11,544 nucleotides of DNA from positions 1 to 11,544 of the forward strand of contig CALBJL010000065.1 of NCBI GenBank assembly GCA_937893485.1, given 5' to 3'. Below are positions 6,306 through 11,544 of the stretch, in pieces; position 1 is the stretch's first letter; each line of letters begins with the position of its first letter. The stretch comes from an uncultured bacterium (lineage in GTDB: Bacteria; Bacillota; Clostridia; Lachnospirales; Lachnospiraceae). The notes beneath the pieces are model-generated. The model searched no databases. It was not told the origin of the DNA and was given only the letters and a program-made list of their open reading frames with translations. The position numbers were made by a program, and so were the translations under genes.

Positions 6306-7832
6306 ATGACACAATTTATAAGGAAACATCGGGTACTCACAGCAGTGGCTGCGGTGACGCTTCTGGTACTTATCACTCTGGGAGGTATTTTTTATGCCAG
6401 AGTCAGACATTATCGGACGCATTTTTTTCCGGGAACGGTGATGAGTGGTGTGGATGTATCGGAGCTGACAGCGGAGGAGGCGAATGATAAGGTTGCGCGG
6501 TTCGTGGCAGATTATCTGCTGACGATCTATTGCAGGGATGATAAAAAATATAATATTACCGGACCGTCGATCGGTTATGCGTATGTGCCGAACGGCGAGA
6601 TCGAACAGATCCTTGCGGATCAGGATGAGACGGACTGGATCAGCCAGCGGAAAACGGAAAAATCGCAGGAGATTCTTCTGGATACAACGTTTGATGAAAA
6701 GCTGATTGAGCAGGAGCTGGCAAAGCTCCCCTGTATGCAGGAGGATCAAATGATCCCGCCGGAGAACGCGAAGATTGACTGGGTGGACGACGGCTATCAG
6801 CTCGTTCCGGAGGTTATGGGAACAACGTTGAAGTTTGATAAGATTCTGCCGCTCGTCGTGCAGGCGGTGACGGATGGCGATACGGAGCTGGAATTATACG
6901 ATGAGTATGAAGATCCCACGGTGTATAGCACGGATGAAAAGCTGAATGCATGTATGGATACGATCAAAAAATATTACGGTTCAAGCATCACGTATACCTT
7001 TGGAAAGCAGGAGCCTTACGAGCTGACGAACGAGGTCATCCAGTCATGGCTGGATGTGGATGATGACTATCAGGTGCGTGTGGATGACGAGAAGGTGACA
7101 AACTTTGTCCAGATGATGGCATCTACCTACAACACCTACGGAGACCGGCGTGAGTTTAAGACCTCGCTTGGAGATAAGCTGCAGGTCGGCGGCGGGGATT
7201 ACGGCTGGGTGATTGATAAGGAAAAAGAAAAAGCGCAGATCTATGAGGATCTGGCAGCGGGCGGACATATTGAGCGTGAGCCGGTCTACCAGCAGGTAGC
7301 GAAGCGGCACGGAGACAATGATATCGGTTCGACCTACGTGGAGATCGATTATACGAACCAGCATCTGTGGTATTATAAGGATGGGGAACTCGTGCTGGAC
7401 ACGGATATTGTATCGGGCAATCTCAGCAGAAACAACGGATCACCAGACGGTGTATTTAAGATTGTTTACAAGCAGCGGAATGCGACGCTGGTCGGAGAGG
7501 GTTATTCCTCGCCGGTCGATTATTTCATGCCGTATGCGTACAATGTAGGCATCCATGATGCGTCATGGCGCAGTAAGTTTGGCGATCAGATTTATCTGAC
7601 TTCCGGATCACACGGCTGTATCAACGTGCCGCCGGAGGTGGCAAAGGAACTGTATGGAATCCTGGAGATCGGCACTCCGGTTGTGGCCTATTACCGTGAG
7701 AAGGTATATCTGACCGCGGAGAATGCGCGTATTTCCAACGCCTATTCCTACATCAGTGAGGACGATTACAAGGAGCTGAAAAAGAAAGATCCGACTGCGG
7801 TCAATCCAAAACCGAAGAAAACGACGCATTAG
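6306..7832 (+). CDS. Membrane-anchored L,D-transpeptidase (YkuD) with PG_binding_4 region
   Basis: This 508-residue enzyme would make 3-3 (L,D) peptidoglycan cross-links or attach proteins outside the membrane. A single N-terminal transmembrane segment lies at about residues 10-30 after a short basic tail. Residues about 40-320 match the repeated peptidoglycan-binding module often fused to clostridial L,D-transpeptidases (FFPGTVMSGVDVSELTAEEA). The YkuD catalytic domain spans about 340-465, with H417 (GIHD) and the signature S435-H436-G437-C438-I-N, C438 being the nucleophile. A Lys/Asp-rich tail follows. AGGTGG lies 5 bases before the ATG. Only 18 bp separate it from the LacI gene with no terminator between, so the two are probably co-transcribed; a functional link to sugar uptake is not evident. 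Confidence 0.9.
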   Translation: MTQFIRKHRVLTAVAAVTLLVLITLGGIFYARVRHYRTHFFPGTVMSGVDVSELTAEEANDKVARFVADYLLTIYCRDDKKYNITGPSIGYAYVPNGEIEQILADQDETDWISQRKTEKSQEILLDTTFDEKLIEQELAKLPCMQEDQMIPPENAKIDWVDDGYQLVPEVMGTTLKFDKILPLVVQAVTDGDTELELYDEYEDPTVYSTDEKLNACMDTIKKYYGSSITYTFGKQEPYELTNEVIQSWLDVDDDYQVRVDDEKVTNFVQMMASTYNTYGDRREFKTSLGDKLQVGGGDYGWVIDKEKEKAQIYEDLAAGGHIEREPVYQQVAKRHGDNDIGSTYVEIDYTNQHLWYYKDGELVLDTDIVSGNLSRNNGSPDGVFKIVYKQRNATLVGEGYSSPVDYFMPYAYNVGIHDASWRSKFGDQIYLTSGSHGCINVPPEVAKELYGILEIGTPVVAYYREKVYLTAENARISNAYSYISEDDYKELKKKDPTAVNPKPKKTTH

Positions 7833-7836
7833 GCTC

Positions 7837-7863
7837 TTATGTTTTTATGATAATTGCCGATAT
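7837..7863 (+). promoter_or_regulatory. Sigma-28 (SigD/FliA) flagellar-class promoter
   Basis: TTATGTTT (7837-7844), exactly 11 bases, then GCCGATAT (7856-7863). The flagellar sigma consensus is TAAAGTTT-N11-GCCGATAA, and GCCGATAT is the form known for Bacillus SigD. The -35 matches 6 of 8, the -10 matches 7 of 8 (8 of 8 to the SigD form), and the spacing is right. Transcription would start near 7870, giving a leader of about 70 bases that contains a small TTTTGC/GCAAAA hairpin (7880-7895). Confidence 0.7.
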
Positions 7864-7941
7864 GTATCATAGATGAAGCTTTTGCAATGGCAAAAACGAT
7901 GACCAAATGATGATGACTATCATAAGGGAGGCAATTATTTT

Positions 7942-8649
7942 ATGAAGGTGAGTGGACTAAACAGCGCGCGTCTGGCAGGAGTGCTGTACGATTATACATC
8001 GACAGACAACACGGCGGATAAAGACAGCGGTTCGATCGAGAATCTGTTGTCGTCGAATATGGCGGCAAATAACTCTGCACTGACAGCGCTTGCGTCAAAA
8101 TCAAAGAGCGCAACGGGCTATCAAAAGACGTTAAAGGCAGCGGATCAGACGAATGCACTTTTAAAAAAGCTGACAGACCAGAAAAAGAGTGTATTTGTGA
8201 AAGAAAGAAATGCAAAGGATGAGGAGGAACGGGCTGAGTATCAGGCAGATGCAAGGAGCGAGCTCTCCTCGTTTGTGAGCAGCTACAATCTGCTGATTAC
8301 CAATCTCTCGCAGACCGGTGGCAAGACGAACAAGAATTTTCTGAGTGATCTGAACCAGTACATGGAGGATCATGAGGAGGAACTGGCGGCAGCCGGCGTG
8401 ACCAGACAGGAGGATGGTACACTGGCGCTGGATGCGGCGGTTTTGGCAGATGCTGACATGGATACGCTTTCCGGTATTTTCGGACCGGATGCTGATTTTA
8501 CAAAGGGGCTGGGAGAGCAGGTGCAGGCGATCGCCGAGCGCACAGCAACGACGGTCGATACGCTGCAGATCTACAGTACCGCTTACAGCAACAGTGGCAG
8601 CTACAGCCAATATGAGTATATCAAAGGACTCTACGAGTCTCAGGCATAA
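7942..8649 (+). CDS. Short FliD-like (flagellar cap C-terminal domain-like) protein
   Basis: A 235-residue, hydrophilic, largely helical protein without signal peptide or membrane segment. Residues about 105-205 follow the pattern of the FliD C-terminal domain: SSFVSSYNLLITNLS, then a loop, AAGVTRQEDGTLALDAAVL, then a LSGIFGPDADF and GLGEQVQAIAE segment. Full-length FliD is roughly twice as long or more, so the middle D2-D3 part is absent. The N-terminal third (SGLNSARLAGVL, then a Lys-rich helix about 45-90) has no family I recognise. AAGGGAGG (7924-7931) lies 10 bases before the ATG. The sigma-28-type promoter upstream independently supports a flagellar role. It stands alone between a cell-wall enzyme and fhs. 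It could be a divergent filament-cap, hook-associated or adhesion protein; function is inferred. Confidence 0.65.
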   Translation: MKVSGLNSARLAGVLYDYTSTDNTADKDSGSIENLLSSNMAANNSALTALASKSKSATGYQKTLKAADQTNALLKKLTDQKKSVFVKERNAKDEEERAEYQADARSELSSFVSSYNLLITNLSQTGGKTNKNFLSDLNQYMEDHEEELAAAGVTRQEDGTLALDAAVLADADMDTLSGIFGPDADFTKGLGEQVQAIAERTATTVDTLQIYSTAYSNSGSYSQYEYIKGLYESQA

Positions 8650-8665
8650 AAATAAGAATAAACAC

Positions 8666-8698
8666 AAAAAAGAATCCTGCGTGCAGGATTCTTTTTTT
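8666..8698. terminator. Bidirectional terminator between convergent genes
   Basis: A perfect 9-bp stem, AGAATCCTG (8671-8679) with CAGGATTCT (8684-8692), has the loop CGTG, an A-run on its left and a T-run (8692-8698) on its right. It can therefore terminate the FliD-like gene on the plus strand and fhs on the minus strand, whose stop lies at 8712. Confidence 0.85.
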
Positions 8699-8711
8699 GT
8701 GTTTTCGGTTA

Positions 8712-10382
8712 TTAGAACAATCCGGTGATTTTTCCGTCCGGTGTGACATCAATGCCGTAGGCAGCCGGCGTCTTGCCGAGTCCCGGCATCGTCATGATCG
8801 CGCCGGTGATGACAACGACAAAGCCTGCGCCGGCATTCACATATACGTCGCGGACGTTGATATTGAAACCGGTCGGTCTGCCGAGCTTCGTCTGGTCGTC
8901 AGAGAGCGAATACTGTGTCTTGGCGATGCACACAGGCAGATTGCCAAAGTGGAGTTCCGTGAGCTTTTTTAACATGCGTGCAGCGGCAGGGGCGTAAGTG
9001 ACACCGTCTGCACCGTAGATCTCTTTTGCGATCGTTTCGATTTTATCTGTCAGCGGAAGCTCATCCGGATAGAGCGGTGCAAAATCGGATTTCTTTTCTT
9101 CTAATGTCTGTAATACCTTTTTGGCAAGGGCAACACCGCCCTCGGCACCCTTTTCCCATACCTCGGATAAAGCAAATTCACAGCCGCGCTCCTCGCAGAA
9201 GTTTTTGATAAACTCGTATTCCGCTTCTGTATCTGTGACGAAGGAGTTGAGCGTTACCACTATCGGCACCTGATATTTCTGGAGATTTTCGATATGCTTT
9301 TCCAGATTGCAGATGCCTTTTTTCAGCGCATCGAGATTTTCTGTGGCGAGATCTGCCTTTGAGACACCGCCATTGTATTTGAGTGCGCGAACGGTAGCGA
9401 CAAGTACGACTGCATCAGGCTTTAAGCCAGCCATCCGGCACTTGATGTCAAAAAACTTCTCTGCGCCGAGGTCTGCTCCGAATCCGGCTTCTGTCACGAC
9501 AATGTCAGCGAGCTTGAGCGCGGTTTTGGTAGCACGTACACTGTTACAGCCGTGTGCAATATTAGCGAACGGCCCGCCATGTACGAGTGCACCGGTATGT
9601 GTCAGTGTCTGGATCATATTCGGCTTGACCGCGTCTTTTAACAGGGCAGCCATTGCGCCGACTGCCTGTAACTGGCCTGCCGTCACCGGATTGCCATCAT
9701 AGTCGTAGGCAACGATGATCTTGGCGAGACGCGCCTTCAGATCCGCCATATCCTCAGCCAGACAGAGAATCGCCATGATCTCTGTGGCAACGGTGATGAC
9801 AAAGTGGTCTTCACGCACAAAGCCGTCTGCTTTTGCGCCGAGTCCGACGACGATATTGCGCAGCACACGGTCATTCATATCCAGACAACGCTTCCAGACG
9901 ATCTGGCGTGTGTCTATATTCAGCTCGTTTCCCTGCTGGATGTGGTTGTCGAGCAGGGCAGCAAGCAGATTGTTGGCGGAGGTGATTGCGTGGAAATCTC
10001 CGGTAAAATGGAGATTCAGATCCTCCATCGGAACGACCTGTGCATATCCGCCGCCTGCGGCACCGCCTTTGATGCCAAAGCACGGTCCGAGTGAAGGCTC
10101 ACGCAGCGCAAGCAGCGCTTTTTTGCCGAGATAACCGAATGCCTCGCCGAGTCCCACGCTCGTAGTCGTCTTTCCCTCGCCTGCGGGAGTAGGATTGATT
10201 GCGGTCACGAGGACGAGCCTGCCGTCCGGATGGTCGTTGATGCTGTTTAACAGCTCATCTGATAATTTTGCTTTGTATTTTCCGTATAATTCCAGATCAT
10301 CCTCGTCGATGCCGTAGGGCTTTGCAACGTCACGGATGTGGAACATTTCCGCTTCCTGTGCGATTTCAATATCTGTTTTCAT
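8712..10382 (-). CDS. fhs: Formate-tetrahydrofolate ligase
   Basis: This 556-residue cytoplasmic enzyme makes 10-formyl-tetrahydrofolate from formate, tetrahydrofolate and ATP, supplying purine and formyl-methionine synthesis and, in acetogens, the methyl branch of the Wood-Ljungdahl pathway. The family hallmarks are present: the N-terminal phosphate-binding loop PTPAGEGKT (64-72), EPSLGPCFGIKGGAAGGG, FTGDFHAITSANNLL, THTGALVHGGPFANIAHGCNS and the C-terminal MTMPGLGKTPAA. The full length matches the family. AAAGGAGG (10398-10391 on the minus strand) lies 8 bases before the ATG. The gene stands alone, diverges from the small protein at 10735 and converges on the FliD-like gene. Its leader carries a ZTP riboswitch with a terminator. 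No other one-carbon genes are in view, so acetogenesis cannot be judged. Confidence 0.97.
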   Translation of the reverse strand: MKTDIEIAQEAEMFHIRDVAKPYGIDEDDLELYGKYKAKLSDELLNSINDHPDGRLVLVTAINPTPAGEGKTTTSVGLGEAFGYLGKKALLALREPSLGPCFGIKGGAAGGGYAQVVPMEDLNLHFTGDFHAITSANNLLAALLDNHIQQGNELNIDTRQIVWKRCLDMNDRVLRNIVVGLGAKADGFVREDHFVITVATEIMAILCLAEDMADLKARLAKIIVAYDYDGNPVTAGQLQAVGAMAALLKDAVKPNMIQTLTHTGALVHGGPFANIAHGCNSVRATKTALKLADIVVTEAGFGADLGAEKFFDIKCRMAGLKPDAVVLVATVRALKYNGGVSKADLATENLDALKKGICNLEKHIENLQKYQVPIVVTLNSFVTDTEAEYEFIKNFCEERGCEFALSEVWEKGAEGGVALAKKVLQTLEEKKSDFAPLYPDELPLTDKIETIAKEIYGADGVTYAPAAARMLKKLTELHFGNLPVCIAKTQYSLSDDQTKLGRPTGFNINVRDVYVNAGAGFVVVITGAIMTMPGLGKTPAAYGIDVTPDGKITGLF

Positions 10383-10440
10383 AACAAATACCTCCTTTGT
10401 TGGTATGGGTGTTCAGAACTGTCATAGTTGTGTACCGGCG

Positions 10441-10480
10441 AAAAAAAGGGCAGCCTCTCAAACTCTTTGAAAAGCTGCCC
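10441..10480 (-). terminator. Riboswitch expression-platform terminator before fhs
   Basis: On the minus strand GGGCAGC (10480-10474) pairs with GCTGCCC (10454-10448), with further pairing inside the loop (CTTTTCAAA with TTTGAGAG), followed by seven T (10447-10441). The 5' arm GGGCAG is also the conserved 3' end of the ZTP aptamer, so ligand-bound aptamer and terminator should be mutually exclusive, giving an ON switch for fhs. Confidence 0.85.
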
Positions 10481-10542
10481 AGACGGTCGGCATAAAAAAC
10501 GATCAGCCACACTGTGTCAGTTCACATATCCGTCAGTGACTG
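10475..10542 (-). promoter_or_regulatory. ZTP (pfl) riboswitch aptamer controlling fhs
   Basis: Read on the minus strand, P1 is CAGTCAC (10542-10536) paired with GTGGCTG (10510-10504), including one wobble. The internal loop TGACGGATA and P2 (TGTG/CACA, 10526 to 10513) lie inside it. After a T-rich linker comes the conserved 3' segment CCGACCGTCTGGGCAG (10490-10475), the hallmark of this family. ZTP riboswitches are established regulators of fhs and purine genes, sensing ZTP/Z (AICAR), which rises when 10-formyl-tetrahydrofolate is short. Family identity rests on conserved bases, structure, position and downstream gene. Confidence 0.85.
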
Positions 10543-10552
10543 TCTATACATA

Positions 10553-10582
10553 CAAATAGCATATCTGCGGTAGAAATGTCAA
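10553..10582 (-). promoter_or_regulatory. Promoter of fhs
   Basis: On the minus strand a perfect TTGACA (10582-10577) is followed by 18 bases and TATTTG (10558-10553), preceded by an extended -10 TG one base away. The start would fall near 10546, just before the first base of riboswitch helix P1 at 10542, which supports both calls. Confidence 0.7.
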
Positions 10583-10720
10583 GCTGTTTTCACAATCTAC
10601 AGGCAAAGTCCGTTTTATTGGACTGGTGTTCGGGTAAAATGTAGTCAGATTCAGGGCTGTGATGTTTCATTTTATTATTATAATAAAAAACTTCGCGCAG
10701 CAAAAAAGGCAGAAAACAGA
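10583..10720 (+). promoter_or_regulatory. Divergent intergenic stretch with a possible -10 for the small gene
   Basis: The stretch between the fhs promoter and the ribosome binding site of the 35-residue protein is AT-rich towards its right end. It contains a perfect TATAAT (10679-10684) and a TAAAAT (10635-10640), either of which could be the -10 for the small gene, but I see no good -35 at the right distance from either. A small hairpin AGTCC/GGACT surrounds 10605-10625. No gene is evident. Confidence 0.25.
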
Positions 10721-10734
10721 CGGAGGTATGACAG

Positions 10735-10842
10735 ATGGGAAAAGGATATTATGTGGCAGGCGGTTATATGGGATATGTGGACGGTGCCTATATGTTGTTT
10801 GCGGATGAGGATGATTACTGGGAGTATCTGGAAGCAGCATAA
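10735..10842 (+). CDS. 35-residue tyrosine-rich small protein, function unknown
   Basis: The ATG at 10735 is preceded by CGGAGG (10721-10726) at 8 bases, a strong site for so short a frame. The 35 residues contain seven Tyr, one Trp, several Gly and an acidic C-terminal part (ADEDDYWEYLEA). There is an internal tandem repeat: YVAGGYM (6-12) and YVDGAYM (14-20), an eight-residue period encoded by similar but not identical DNA. There is no signal peptide, membrane helix or cysteine. The pattern suggests a short beta-hairpin followed by an acidic helix. I believe similar unannotated peptides occur in Lachnospiraceae, but this is recollection and not checked. It is divergent from fhs and upstream of the thioesterase gene, which has its own promoter. 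Function is unknown. Confidence 0.65.
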   Translation: MGKGYYVAGGYMGYVDGAYMLFADEDDYWEYLEAA

Positions 10843-10912
10843 AATGGTATCGCTGCCGGAACATGGTACGACAGGGCTTTGGGGAAGCGTACAGAAAATT
10901 AAAAGACAGCGG

Positions 10913-10941
10913 TTGAAATTCTATATCTGGTATGTCATAAT
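10913..10941 (+). promoter_or_regulatory. Promoter of the thioesterase-polA unit
   Basis: TTGAAA (10913-10918), a 17-bp spacer and CATAAT (10936-10941) with an extended -10 TG at 10933-10934. The start would be near 10948, leaving a leader of about 75 bases. The leader contains a 6-bp hairpin TCCTGC/GCAGGA (10979-10992) of unclear role; it has no T-run, so it is not a terminator. Confidence 0.7.
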
Positions 10942-11022
10942 TAAATTTGTATAGCTATGTGGTATGCTTGGAAAACAATCCTGCCTGCAGGAATGAATAT
11001 GTGAAGAAAGAAGGTTGAAAAA

Positions 11023-11481
11023 ATGGATACAAGAGTAGATGTTTACAAACCGGAAAAGATAAAAATGAAGCCCTATGAGCATCATGTCAAATATTACGAG
11101 ACAGACCAGATGCGTATTGTGCATCATTCCAACTATATCCGCTGGATGGAAGAAGCGCGGATGGACATGATGGAGCAGGCGGGCTTCGGCTATGATAAAA
11201 TGGAAGAACTGGAGATCATCAGTCCGGTGCTTTCGGTGAATTGTGAGTATAAGAGCATGGTGCGGTTCGGTGATACCGTTGTGATTCATGCAAAGGTCGT
11301 CAGATATAACGGCGTGAAACTCAAGATGGTTTATGAAATGACGGATAAAAAGACCGGCGAGCTGCGCGCAGTCGCAGAGAGCAGCCACTGTTTCCTTACG
11401 ATGTCAGGGAAACCGTTGACACTCAAGCGTTCGTATCCCGAGCTTGACACAAAATTTTTCACATTGGTTGAGGACGAATAA
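11023..11481 (+). CDS. Acyl-CoA thioesterase, hotdog fold (YbgC/4-hydroxybenzoyl-CoA thioesterase type)
   Basis: This 152-residue cytoplasmic enzyme is predicted to hydrolyse acyl-CoA thioesters. The family's N-terminal active-site strand and helix are clear: YYETDQMRIVHHSNYIRWMEEAR, with D28 as the probable catalytic acid, then the central strands (ISPVLSVNCEYKSMVRFGD) and the later SSHCFLTMSGKP segment. Compared with the usual DTDxxGVVxHxNY, the Gly is replaced by Arg, a variant seen in some members. About 15 residues precede the conserved start. AAAGAAGG ends 8 bases before the ATG, and no better in-frame start is seen. The polA start follows its stop codon directly, so the two are co-transcribed. 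The acyl substrate cannot be told from sequence. Confidence 0.85.
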   Translation: MDTRVDVYKPEKIKMKPYEHHVKYYETDQMRIVHHSNYIRWMEEARMDMMEQAGFGYDKMEELEIISPVLSVNCEYKSMVRFGDTVVIHAKVVRYNGVKLKMVYEMTDKKTGELRAVAESSHCFLTMSGKPLTLKRSYPELDTKFFTLVEDE

Positions 11482-11544
11482 ATGAGAGAAAAGATAGTCC
11501 TGATTGACGGACACAGTATACTGAACCGGGCGTTTTACGGAATT
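11482..11544 (+). CDS. polA: DNA polymerase I, N-terminal fragment
   Basis: The window ends 21 codons into this gene. The visible residues, MREKIVLIDGHSILNRAFYGI, are the start of the 5'-3' exonuclease domain of bacterial DNA polymerase I, with the first metal-binding aspartate (D9 in LIDG) present. The ATG directly follows the thioesterase stop codon (TAAATG), and GAGGA about 8 bases upstream lies within the end of that gene, so translation is probably coupled. The remaining 800 or more residues lie off the right edge. Confidence 0.9.
   Translation, partial: MREKIVLIDGHSILNRAFYGI

Noticed and set aside
10844..10954. 36-residue frame starting two bases after the small protein's stop
   Set aside because: It has no clear ribosome binding site and contains the thioesterase promoter; the predicted peptide shows no recognisable pattern.

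Overview
The window reads as a chromosomal segment of a Gram-positive, flagellated gut-type Clostridia, most likely a Lachnospiraceae of the Roseburia / Agathobacter (Eubacterium rectale) kind. This is inferred from the gene families, strong AGGAGG-type ribosome binding sites, a lipoprotein solute-binding protein with an acidic linker, a ZTP riboswitch in front of fhs, and the N-terminus of a clostridial-type DNA polymerase I. No species can be fixed from the sequence alone.

Layout. (1) Positions 1-206 hold no convincing gene but are dense in nested inverted repeats. On the minus strand they look like a structured RNA, possibly the HEARO/omega RNA of an IscB-type element lying off the left edge. 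(2) Positions 304-5204 hold a maltodextrin uptake and utilisation operon: an extended -10 promoter covered by two identical 17-bp LacI-type operators, a lipoprotein solute-binding protein, a tandem-hairpin intergenic region, two MalF/MalG-type permeases, 4-alpha-glucanotransferase (malQ) and a terminator. No transport ATPase is encoded, so a shared ATPase from elsewhere is expected. (3) Positions 5193-7832 hold a LacI-family regulator, with a promoter that appears to start inside the malQ terminator, followed 18 bp later by a membrane-anchored L,D-transpeptidase. (4) Positions 7837-8698 hold a short FliD-like protein behind a near-consensus sigma-28 (SigD/FliA) flagellar promoter, ending in a bidirectional terminator. 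(5) fhs (formate-tetrahydrofolate ligase) is on the minus strand, behind its own promoter and a ZTP (pfl) riboswitch with a terminator expression platform. (6) On the plus strand, diverging from fhs, lie a 35-residue tyrosine-rich small protein with an internal repeat, then a promoter, a hotdog-fold acyl-CoA thioesterase, and the first 21 codons of polA.

How the genes work together: the ABC system would import malto-oligosaccharides, MalQ would disproportionate them in the cytoplasm, and the adjacent LacI protein is the natural candidate to bind the tandem operators. The fhs unit would respond to ZTP/Z, a signal of low 10-formyl-tetrahydrofolate. The least explained parts are the structured left edge, the 35-residue protein, and the orphan FliD-like gene, which is far from other flagellar genes as far as this window shows.
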